A DNA stretch of 64,000 bases, taken from assembly GCA_019454045.1 (NCBI GenBank), contig SKCR01015037.1, positions 1-64,000 of the forward strand, given 5' to 3'. The stretch is from Zanthoxylum bungeanum. Its lineage: Eukaryota; Streptophyta; Magnoliopsida; Sapindales; Rutaceae. The position numbers and the translations under genes are program-made. Under the pieces are notes generated by a model. The model did no database searches, was not told the origin of the DNA, and saw only the letters and a program-made list of their open reading frames with translations. Positions 11,554-22,018 of this stretch are shown here, piece by piece (the first letter of the stretch is position 1; every line of letters begins with the position of its first letter).

Positions 11554-13635
11554 TGTTGGATAATTATGACCCATAGCGTCACTATTTGTACAGATCATGG
11601 TGTTGTGTGTACAAATTAACTATGTGACAAAGGAGATTGCACTCTTATCATTTGTGATTAGATCACATTAGATGTATAAATGATGAGAGGTCCCTATGAT
11701 TTGTTCCTGGACGGAGAATGATATGAGACAGTATCAGTCCACGTAGGATAAATCATTAAATATCCATAGTCAGAGTATTATCGAGATTGGACATCGACAA
11801 ATACGTAAAAGACTAGTATTACAATTGTGCGCGTTGTGAGGGCATGACATCATAGTTCTCATATATTTGGGTATTGGATACTCATGCAAGTGTAATAAGG
11901 TTGTGTTTCACACACCGATGGTACGGGAAACAGCTTCGCTCTGGATAGACCCCATCGGAATCCCATTGGTAGTATGACTATGTGTCTATGGGAGTCCGAC
12001 ATCAGGGTAGGTGTACTTGGTCTTAACTTGAGACTTGCACCGCTAATGCTTACGACAATCATATACTTAGTTGAGGTCGTCCAGGGGTGTAACAGGTCCT
12101 GTGTACGCCGATACTGGGTATATTGAGAATCGTAGAGTATTGGGTGTGATGTCAAGACGGAAGTATCACTCCAGTCATAGTGGAGATGAAGTCACGTAGG
12201 ATACGGTATTAGTGCTCTTAAGTGCTGTGCGGCCATCGGGATATTATGACTAGGTCATATATATCCGATTATAGAGACTAGTTGCCAGACATCCGACAAG
12301 TGCTTCGTACGGGGCAGACACAACTCCAGCCCCAGGCCTAGCACGTGACAGTCTGATACTGGATTGATATGCATGATACGATGTATACTACGCCTGATAC
12401 AGATCATATATTCCTGTAAGGATATTTCCGGAGAATTGGGTAGGCATGGCGCTTTGCTAGAAGCCAACCTTGTCTCGTGAATCGGTAAAACGCAGTACTT
12501 GGTACGTACGTGTTCGGATAGTCCGACGACCGTATTTGCTGCCAACATATCTGGGGATCTCATGGGTCGCTTCCCAATGATTCACCGATGACGTATGACT
12601 CGCACATTTATTAATCTGGGATTAATTTGTTGAGAGAGAAAATTAATCTGGGATTAATAAAAGAGATATTTTATCTAGGATAAAATATCGTCTAAAGAGA
12701 GAAAACGATTAATTTGGAATTAATTGATATAGTTAATATATTCGATATATTAAACGAAATTAGATTTCGACGCAGAATTGAAATTGGATTTTGATTCGGG
12801 TGAACGAATTAATTTAGAATTAATTCGTTAGCGACGTGAATAGTGGATTCGCTAGGCGTAATCATTTAATTACGACGCAACGGACAATTCGCTAATTAGG
12901 AATTAGCGAACCCAAGCCCGAGTGTGATTGCGAGCGTATTCGTATTTCGAATTCGAATGCGGCAACACAAGTCACATCAAGCGTCAAATCATTCGTCACA
13001 TCAAGCGTCAAATCAAACGTCACTTTGAGTGATGTGACATTTGATTGATTGATGTGATTGATTGATTGAAAGACAACTTGACACTTTGAGTGATGTGAGT
13101 TGTTGGAATAGTGTTAGTGGTTGGAAAGTTTTGTATTTGACTTTTGAAAGCCAAATAAAATGTAATTACCTTTATTATATTTTGAAAATATATAAGGTAA
13201 ATGCTTTACATTTTAAAACAATCTAATACACATTTTCTCCTCTCTCTTTCTCTCTCTCAATTCACGCCCAAGGGGCAGTGAATAAGCTCACTGGTTTCTT
13301 CATTTTGCCGTGAGCTTTAGGGAAGCAATGTGCCTTGATTTTGTGGCAAAATCGAGTACAGCTAGCACTCCGAGAGACTTGCGAAGGTGATAGGGAAACT
13401 TACCCACGAGCCGGGTATCAAACGACGAAGATTCGAAGCTCAAATTGTTGATTCAAAACTGAAAAACGTGGGCAGTGGACTGCATGCAGTGAGCGCCACT
13501 TTGGAGGAGCAAAATCGTTTTGTTCTTCACCAAATCGTCTCAACGATCAATGTAAGTATTCCGCAACTTCTTTGATATGTATTTCACACTTCTTCATGCT
13601 TGTTTGATGATCTTGGGACCTAGAATAAAACCACA
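11554..13635 (+). repeat. LTR2 of element A
   Basis: The LTR starts TGTTGG and ends CCACA, one base shorter than the CCAACA of LTR1. It follows a polypurine tract like a 3' LTR, but a PBS and leader follow it, so it also occupies the place of a 5' LTR. A one-base loss near 12060 breaks the sense ORF that is open in LTR1 and LTR3. Confidence 0.88.
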
Positions 13636-14534
13636 ATGGCATCAAGAGCCTAGGTTCAAGCATGAAACTTTTAGGGTTAAAATTTGGGTAAACTTGTTTT
13701 GAGCATGATTTGAATGAATTGAATGTTTGAGTATGTTTATAACATGTTTAATTAAGGATTGATTGGATCAATTTAATGAAATAATGATTGGATCAATTTT
13801 CCCCATTTTTTGGAGCTTGCCCGAATGTATAGTGAATTTGGAATTCTTGGAATTTTTTGATTTTGATTCATTGGATGAGTTAGAATCATGTAGGATGATG
13901 TTAATTTGAAATTAATTGGATTGAATTTTGAATTGAACAAAATCCCCAAAATGCTTATGTTGGCCGAATTCAATAATGCCCTAAATATCTTGGATTTTTT
14001 GATTTTTGATAATTGGATGTGTTGGAAATCATTCGGGATGATGATTTAATGTTAATTTGGATTTGATTGGATTGAATTCGGATTTGGACAAAAATGCATC
14101 CCTTGGCCGAGACTTTAAGCATGGTTAATGGGTTTGATTTTTCATTAATATGTTGGACATGTGATGATGATGCTGAACATGATTAATTGGACTAATTTGA
14201 TGTTTTGGAAATATTGATTTAGGTGATTAATCATGATATACACTTTAGGTAATTAAATTGGAAATTTGGAACTTGATAATTTAATTATTTGGGCCTTAAA
14301 ATTGGATTTGGGCTCTTAATGTTGTAAATGGGCTTAATGGGCTTTGTTATACAAAGTTGGGTTTAGGCAAGTTGGATTGGATCCAATTGGGCCTAAAACC
14401 GCTTCCATAAAGCCAATTGCGACTTAATGAACCCTTAAAGTTTATTGGGCCTAATGGGCCTAAATTGATTTATGGGCATATGGGGTAATTCCCGGATTGG
14501 ATTTTGGTTATTCGGTTTGATCCGAGTTGACCAA
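13636..14534 (+). mobile_element. Second, truncated copy of the element A leader
   Basis: Nearly identical to 5675-6573 and ending at the internal position equal to ~6573 (after GAGTTGACCAAA). The sequence then jumps to AGTTATACC plus LTR3. The junction shares a few bases (CAAA/AAAG) with both parents, which suggests microhomology-mediated joining. Confidence 0.85.
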
Positions 14535-14544
14535 AAGTTATACC

Positions 14545-16468
14545 TGTTGGATAATTATGACCCATAGCGTCACTATTTGTACAGATCATGGTGTTGTTGT
14601 ACAAATTAACTATGTGACAAAGGAGATTGCACTCTTATCATTTGTGATTAGATCACCTTAGATGTATAAATGATGAGAGGTCCCTATGATTTGTTCCTGG
14701 ACGGAGAATGATATGAGACAGTATCAGTCCACGTAGGATAAATCATTAAATATCCCTAGTCAGAGTATTATCGAGATTGGACATCGACAAATACGTAAAA
14801 GACTAGTATTGCACTTATGCGCGTTGTGAGGGCATAACATCATAGTTCTCATATATTTTTGTATTGGATACTCATGCAAGTGTAATAAGAGGTTGTGTTT
14901 CACCGATGGTACGGGAAACAGCTTCGCTCTGGATAGAACCCCTCGGAATCCCATTGGTAGTATGACTATGTGTCTATGTGAGTCCGACATCAGGGTAGGT
15001 GTATTTGGTCTTAACTTGAGACTTGCACCGCTAATGTTTACGACAATCGATATACTTGAGTTGAGGTCGTCCAGGGGTGTAACAGGTCCTGTGTACGCCG
15101 ATACTGGGTATATTGAGAATCGTAGAGTATTGGGTGTGATGTCAAGACGGAAGTATCACTCCAGTCATAGTGGAGATGATGTCACGTAGGATACGGTATT
15201 AGTGCTCTTAAGTGCTGCGCGACCATCGGGATATTATGACTAGGTCATATATATCCGATTATAGAGACTAGTTGCCAGGCATCCGACAAGTGCTTCGTAC
15301 GGGGCAGACACAACTCCAGCCCCAGGCCTAGCACGTGACAGTCCGATACTGGATCGATATGCATGATACGATGTATACTACGCCTGATACAGATCATATA
15401 TTCCTGTAAGGATATTTCCAGAGAATTGGGTAGGCATGGCGCTTTGCTAGAAGCCAACCTTGTCTCGTGAATCGGTAAAACGCAGTACTTGGTACGTACG
15501 TGTTCGGATAGTCCGACGACCGTATTTGCTGCCAACATATCTGGGGATCTCATGGGTCGCTTCCCAATGATTCACCGATGACGTATGACTCGCACATTTA
15601 TTAATCTGGGATTAATTTGTTGAGAGAGAAAATTAATCTGGGATTAATAACAGAGATATTTTATCTAGGATAAAATATCGTCTAAAGAGAGAAAACGATT
15701 AATTATGAATTAATTGATATAGTTAATATATTCGATATATTAAACGAAATTAGATTTCGACGCGGAATTGAAATTGGATTTTGATTCGGGCGAACGAATT
15801 AATTTAGAATTAATTCGTTAGCGACATGAATAGTGGATTCGCTAGGCGTAATCATTTAATTACGACGCAACGAACAATTCGCTAATTAGGAATTAGCGAA
15901 CCCAAGCCCGAGTGTGATTGCGAGCGTATTCGTATTTCGAATTCGAGTGCGGCAACACAAGTCACATCAAGCGTCAAATCATTCGTCACATCAAGCGTCA
16001 ATGCTTTATATTTTGGAAAATATATAAGGTAAATGCTTTACATTTTAAAACAATCTAATACACATTTTCTCCTCTCTCTTTCTCTCTCTCAATTCACGCC
16101 CAAGGGGCAGTGAATAAGCTCACTGGTTTCTTCATTTTGCCGTGAGCTTTAGGGAAGCAATGTGCCTTGATTTTGTGGCAAAATCGAGTACAGCTAGCAC
16201 TCCGAGAGACTTGCGAAGGTGATAGGAAACTTACCCACGAGCCGGGAATCAAACGACGAAGATTCGAAGCTCAAATTGTTGATTCAAAACTGAAAAACGT
16301 GGGCAGTGGACTGCATGCAGTGAGCGCCACTTTGGAGGAGCAAAATCGTTTTGTTCTTCACCAAATCGTCTCAACCGATCAATGTAAGTATTCCGCAACT
16401 TCTTTGATATGTATTTCACACTTCTTCATGCTTGTTTGATGATCTTGGGACCTAGAATAAAACCAACA
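14545..16468 (+). repeat. LTR3 of element A
   Basis: Starts TGTTGG, ends CCAACA, and is followed by the duplication ATACC. It is about 160 bp shorter than LTR1 because of a deletion near 16000, where a 7-base filler TGCTTTA sits at the joint. The sense frame 14893-15189 is open, as in LTR1. Confidence 0.88.
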
Positions 16469-16473
16469 ATACC
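16469..16473. repeat. Target-site duplication of element A, right copy (ATACC)
   Basis: ATACC directly after LTR3, identical to 3589-3593. Confidence 0.85.
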
Positions 16474-17205
16474 ACGGCCATGGATTTACTAGATCGTAAA
16501 CACATGTAGGATGCCTATGCCATGTACACAGGACTGACAGATTCTATCTTGATACACACTGGATATCATGAGCATCAGTCCACATCCAATGAAAAGGTGG
16601 AGGTCTGATCTAAATAGATCAGTGACATGACTGCCATCAAAGTGTGGAGGATAACTCATATATCCCACTGTGGTATCTCAAGTCGAAGGACTACTATGCT
16701 CGCTCAACTCGAGAAGATTCCTATTGACGTTGGTGTACCATCTATTAGGAAATCTTCAATGAGTCGTTCAGTGTTTATCAAATAAACACCTACATGTTTA
16801 TATGAGTCTCCCGAGACTCATGGTTCATTGGGATAAACCATCGGACCAAGTCACGATATACGACATGTACTGGTCTCAGCGGATTTTACTAACCGACCCG
16901 TGTTAGTAAATCTTGACCATGAACTTTATTTAAGGACATACAACTTATAGTGACGCCTCCCAATGTCAATTACAAACTACGTTGTAATTGCGCACTACGT
17001 TGTAAATCATAGGGTCTTTGTCTAATATACACATATCACTAAACCAGATTTAGTTTCAATCTAATCGTAATTAGATCGAATATGTGTATAAAAGACAAGA
17101 TGTGCTACCATTAAATAAATAATATTATGGAAAATGGAATTGCTCGTATTCATGAATCGGACATAAATACGATCCGGATTGGCACTCCGAGCACCAACCC
17201 TAACA
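16474..17205 (-). mobile_element. 5' LTR of copia element E, U3-side part
   Basis: This continues the LTR broken at 3593. It ends at 17201-17205 TAACA, so on the minus strand the LTR starts TGTTAGGGTTGGTGCTCGG, a form usual for plant copia LTRs. The joined LTR is about 2.5 kb. The flank right of 17205 is the integration site of E. Confidence 0.6.
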
Positions 17206-17680
17206 CCTTGGGTTCTGGAGTTTAGGCCATGCATGAGACTTTATATAAATGCTTTATTATGTCTAAGAATGTAATGGGTCTTGGACGTGTATGAGCTGTC
17301 TTGATTGATTTTGGGCTTAATTTCCGAATGGTGCATTAGCAGTGGCAGGATTTGCAAAGTCTTCATATTTTGGCCGTAATTTTCTTATCTGATTTCCGAT
17401 TTTGGTTATTTAAGTTGCATTAAAAAGAGGACTCGTGGATCAATCTTGTGTAATAGATGAGTCGTTGCTTCTTATTTTCTTCTTTGACCAGCATTGCGCT
17501 CTTGGCTACTTCTAACACGACTAGGTATAAATACAATTCCTTTGAGTGTTGATTGATGTTGTGGGCACGAAGCCTCTTAAGTGTTGATTTTGAGATTAAT
17601 ATGTTTTGTGTGGACCTGAGGTCATTTTATATGTTTGATATTTTCTTCAGGTTTCGTTTTGATGCTGGACTGTGATCAAG
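17206..17680. other. Unassigned intergenic sequence
   Basis: Ordinary AT-rich sequence. I see no open frame, terminal repeat or RNA gene. It may belong to the decayed copia element that follows. Confidence 0.4.
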
Positions 17681-18090
17681 GTTGTCCAGTTTTAGGATAC
17701 ATCATGTCCGTTTTTTTGTAAATTTGGAGGCTTATGGAGATGGGTTAATCATGTCTCATGCCGGTAGCATCCTGCCTCTGGCGGGGTGTTATATTGAATT
17801 ACCAAATAGTTATTCATGGAAGTTATATGAAGTGAGACATGTTCCAGGTTTAGCACAAAATTTGATCTATGTGGGTTAACATGATCGAGAAGGCTATGTG
17901 ACCGAGTTCTCTAACTGTTATTTGAAGTTACAAAATGAGCTTTAGTCTAGGCTCATAGGAAGATGTCGGGAACTCTCTATATGATCATGAAGTCCAAAAG
18001 CTTAGAAGTTATTGTTGAGATTGATGATGCTAATCTATGGCATGGTTGCCTTGGGAATATTAATGATCTTATGTCCGGGTTCCATCTTAT
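17680..18090 (+). pseudogene. Copia pol fragment (protease to GAG-pre-integrase)
   Basis: Plus-strand translation gives YEVRHVPGLAQNLIYVG, then after a stop HDREGYVTEFSNCYLKL, then in another frame SGTLYMIMKSKS and LWHGCLGNIN. These match the conserved copia stretch between protease and integrase (family forms such as DVRHVPDLKRNLISLG and LWHKRLGH). It is broken by at least two stops and a frameshift. No LTRs can be assigned to it, and it is not a close relative of A-D. Confidence 0.75.
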
Positions 18091-19292
18091 ATACCATAGG
18101 GATCTTACGGCCGGATATCAAGAGTGTTCGACATGACATCATATAAGTTTGGTCGAACGTCCTTCACAAATTTAACAGTAAGCAAAGCAAGACATATATA
18201 TTAATCCTATCTTAGACAATAAGATAAACACATGCATATTAACAACTAAAACAACATAATGGAATAACTAAACATATGTATATTAATAATAAAATGACAA
18301 CAATGCACATCAAGATAGTAACAAAGTGATACAAACAAACACATATTAAAATAACATATAATAATAGAAAAAATACTAGTGTATATAGGTAAATATGAGG
18401 TGAAGTGCATATCCTCGGGCTTGGCTTCGGAGAAGCCCGACCACATATTCTAATTACATGTGCATGTCCGATCGGACGTATCATAGAGCTTACCGGAGAT
18501 ACTGTATAACAGACATAAGCTAAAAAACACAATAATGAAAATGGTGCCCTCAGATCATATCTTTGTGTGTTGTGTGGCTCACGAAACACTTCATGGATAT
18601 TGGGTTGTCGCTGGATTTGTACTAAAAGGTTGGGAACTCCAAGGATTAGTGTTTGTTTCTTTTGCTCTCTATTTGGAATATCAGAATTTTAGTAGGGGTT
18701 TCTTGGGTAGTAGCTTCTTTATTTTATGAGGGGGATAAACCCCTTTTTTATAATACTAGATAGAGATATGAGAATGGAAGGGGAGTCAGAATCTCTCTCT
18801 GGCCCCCTATCTATCTAGCATTACTGTAGATTGTAACACACAATACATATCTGGCCGGACATATAATTTGAAATGTACGTCCAGCCGACCATTAATCAGT
18901 CCGTGACATCAGCTCTTGGAAATTTGCACATGCGTTGACCACTTTAATACAATCCGGTTAGATATTTATTTTGAATTTTATATTCGGCCAATCACAATCA
19001 GATTCCGTGACTTCAGTAACTGAAAATTTTCTCATTCAATGACAGTTGTGATTTGTCTGGCCGGATTTAGGGTTTTCGGGGTATATCCGGCCAGATATTA
19101 TGATTTGAGAGAAGGTATGGTGGACATAGGTGATGTCCGGCCGCAACTTTGGCTATATTTTGGATTCTCTGGAGTTCTCTCCCATTCTGGAATTCATCAT
19201 TGTAATTTCCTTAATATTTATTGGGTGTCCTCATAAGAGACTCATCATCGAATTATGCATAAAAATACAATGTCTACACCCTACATCATGGG
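18068..19292. repeat. Dispersed ~1.1 kb repeat, copy 1 (LTR-like)
   Basis: This matches 57230-58316 in the same orientation with many substitutions and indels. Shared landmarks are a stretch around AATCAGATTCCGTGAC, ACAGTTGT, GGTGATGTCCGGCC, and a shared end GCATAAAAATACAATGTCTACA. GGCCGGA-type motifs recur. One end reads TGTAGACATT (minus) or ...TGTCTACA (plus), compatible with an LTR or solo LTR. Its family and true orientation are not settled, and it has no coding capacity. Confidence 0.65.
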
Positions 19293-20384
19293 ACACATGT
19301 CGACATGTGGTTTAATCTTCCCCAACACGCCTCTTCAGTGGAATTACTACAAGTAGACGAAAATCCAATAGAAGGATGACATCTGTCATGGTGCAGTTGA
19401 TAGTACCAGTGGATAGGAAAGGTCAAGGTGACCTTTGAAGTCCAAAGACCTTCGGAGAGACTAGGTTTTAACCCCGGAATGACGTTTTACCGGAGTAACA
19501 TCACTCCAAGGTCACTATTCTCCGAAATGGAGGAGATCTGAGATCAGTCCAATCCGGGTTAGACCTATTCCGGAGAAGATTCATTCGAGAACTCATCTGA
19601 GCACATCAGAAGCATTCCGACTTGATATCAGTACTTCAAAGTATGTGACATCACATTTTACATCTGAGATTAATGGACTTTAATACCAATCTACTTATCT
19701 TAATATGTAATATTGGTTTAGCATGCATAATAACAGGTTTAATCACACTTAAACCATATTAGATCAAATCTCGTGCCAAGTGTACACCATGAAATAATAG
19801 AACAATCCAACAATGGACGGATGTCAACTGGAGGTTGACACATTTATACATGTGACCCTATATAAGCTAATGAGTTTATAAGAAATGTGGTTGGACAGTA
19901 AGACAACTCACTAAATTTCATTACAAGCATAATATATAGAATTATTATTGAAAGCTCCATTGTGAATAATTAATTTGCATACATCAAGTGAAAATGGGAA
20001 GATTTTAACCTAAAATATATACATGTGTAGGCCTATTTACACTGAACTTTTAGGACGAAGCCCAAACTTCAATGGATTCTGAATAGTCAAGCCCAATATC
20101 TTGAAGGTATTGTATCATATCCCACTTTTCATGTCTTTAATCATAAATTGGGGAACCAATGATGTCAAATCCTTGGTAATGTGCTTGGAATAGTGTACAC
20201 TAGGATCTAGTTGATTATTAAAGATGGTGTGTCAATTAATTTTTTCTTTTAATGTCACCTCATATGAAATTAATCTTTCCAAATGAAAAAAAGAATAACA
20301 TAATTGATAATCCAGGGACATCTGAACTTCTCTTCCTTGATTTAGGATACTTTAATAGAGAGTATTGTAATAATCACATATCAT
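19293..20384. other. Unassigned intergenic sequence
   Basis: No gene, RNA or clear terminal repeat seen. A stretch rich in CCGGA/TCCGA words lies near 19450-19620. Confidence 0.4.
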
Positions 20385-20600
20385 GATAATAAATTTTGTG
20401 TGAGTATAAGTTAACTTATAAGCTAGCATTACGTATGTATTTGGTATATCGTTTAAACGTTAACTTATAAGTTAGTTAATTAACTCACTAAACTCTACAC
20501 CAAACGATGCCTTAGGCTGAGTTTAGTAGAAAGTATTGCACTGAGAGTATAAGCTAGCTTATAAGCTATGAATAAACGCTAGAATATAAGCTAGTGTAAA
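20385..20600. mobile_element. Possible MITE remnant (TTATAAGCTAG-rich)
   Basis: TTATAAGCTAG and its partner CTAGCTTATAAG recur as an imperfect inverted repeat around ACCAAACGATGCCTTAGGC, a pattern like plant hAT-type MITEs. The ends and target duplication could not be fixed. Confidence 0.35.
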
Positions 20601-20712
20601 AAATAATCTCATATTGTAAGATTATAATTCTGTAAACATTAATACTGACGGTTAACACTATCATTAAAGACGCGTTTAATGGAGCAGTTTAACACTAGCA
20701 TTAACGCTCATA

Positions 20713-21640
20713 AAATGCTCCACTAGAGATTACCGATCGAATATTTAGTCAGCAATCTAAAAAATTCATTCGGTAATCACGTTTACAAATCGAAACCGGG
20801 CGATTGTATTCAGTCAGTATTTAACTCGTCGGTGATAAATTACTGATCGAAATAGTATCGGTCGGTAATTTTTCGACTGACTATATTTCTATCGATAAAA
20901 TTACCGATCGAATGAATATATAAAAAATAAATAAATTTTACCGACCGAATTGTAATTCGATCGGTAAACTATGCAGACCGAACTTCATTCAGTCGGTAAA
21001 CTATAACGACCGAACTTCATTCGATCAGTGTACTAACTGCATTTAAAAAAAATTATGGGGCCTACCATGAGCCCCACACGACCGGCCATAGGTGGGGCAC
21101 ACACCTGGACCTTAGTACCATTCAAGGCTGTGTCCAAACTAAACCCACACAATCCATATTTAATTCTACAAATTGATGTAGTTGGTGTGTCTTGATTATT
21201 TGACCTCAAAATTGAATGTGTAGCATAGTTGCCATTAGGTTATGACATGTTTCTTTTTATAATATGTAAAGAATATATATATGTGTGTGTGTACGTGTGT
21301 GAGCGTGTGCGTGTGTGTTATATATAAGGTAAAATAATAATAATATTTTTTTCTACAAATCAATATTCTTTTAGCAACCGAATGAATATTCGGTCGCTAT
21401 CTATTATCAATTTTCGACCGAAATTTCGGTCGGTAATTGTTGGCTGCATAAACTGCCGCCAAATTAATCTTCTGCACCGTATTACCGACCGACTATCGAC
21501 TGAATATTCGGTCGGTTATATTTCGATCGGTAATTGGTCAAAAATTATTTTTATCCTTTTCAGTCGGTATTCGATCGGTAAATACCAAAAAATTACCGAT
21601 CGAAATAGTCAGTTGATAATTTCGATCGATAATTCCACAT
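20713..21640. mobile_element. Non-autonomous CACTA (En/Spm-like) transposon
   Basis: The left end reads CACTAGAGATTACCGATCGA at 20713. Subterminal copies of TTACCGAYCGAA and its reverse complement TTCGRTCGGTAA fill 20723-21020 and 21370-21640, facing inward from both sides as in CACTA elements. The right terminus (near 21636) no longer reads CTAGTG, so it is eroded or truncated. The middle has a (GT)n tract and no transposase. The length is about 0.93 kb. Confidence 0.75.
21278..21330. repeat. TA/GT microsatellite inside the CACTA element
   Basis: Interrupted TATATA then GTGTGTGT with CGTGTG variants. Confidence 0.8.
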
Positions 21641-21703
21641 TTTTATATATAGCAAGTATGAAAAAGGAAAAAAAATTGATATGATCCAAAAACTAGCTTC
21701 ACC

Positions 21704-21760
21704 TTCCTCACACGCTTTATCCCCATAACGAAACCACATCATCATATAGCAATAATGTTG
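21704..21760 (-). repeat. Relic resembling the XTH 5' flank
   Basis: TCACACGC...CCCCATAACGAAACCACATC...ATAGCAAT matches 24255-24308, which lies 5' of the XTH gene, in the same orientation. Placed 3' of XTH, it fits the promoter remnant of a second head-to-tail XTH copy that has been lost. Confidence 0.45.
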
Positions 21761-21971
21761 GAAGAACTTCCAAGGGGAAAAAAGCACTTACAAGCAAGAA
21801 TATAATAATGTATTTATGAGTTAAATGCGTATAAAAAAGGGTAATTAACTATCATAACTCAATTTAAATATGAAATTGGTGAAAATTTAATTTCAACAAT
21901 ATGGAATTCTTCAATTGTATTAATTATTTAGAAGTTTGATGACATCAACTATTACGATTTTTGTATACTAT

Positions 21972-21977
21972 TTTATT
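21972..21977 (-). terminator. Poly(A) signal of the XTH gene (AATAAA)
   Basis: AATAAA on the minus strand, about 42 bases after the XTH stop codon. Spacing and sequence suit a plant near-upstream element. The cleavage site cannot be placed. Confidence 0.55.
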
Positions 21978-22018
21978 GTTACAAATTATGGTCACCAACT
22001 TTAGTGCCCTATATTATT

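Larger units (their letters stand above)
3594..16468 (+). mobile_element. Copia element A with three LTRs (LTR-internal-LTR-partial internal-LTR)
   Basis: Order: LTR1 3594-5674, complete internal region 5675-11553, LTR2 11554-13635, second copy of only the first ~0.9 kb of internal region 13636-14534, then LTR3 14545-16468. The outer ends carry the duplication ATACC, so the array behaves as one locus. The 10 bases between partial internal region and LTR3 (14535-14544) match the host flank left of LTR1. The LTRs differ by few substitutions, while the coding region is full of stops and frameshifts. The closest relative in the window is element C, which shares its pol lesions. Confidence 0.85.

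Noticed and set aside
18239..18589. Minus-strand frame of 116 codons with hydrophobic runs
   Set aside because: It lies in the dispersed repeat, is composed of AT-rich low-complexity codons, and is not conserved in copy 2.
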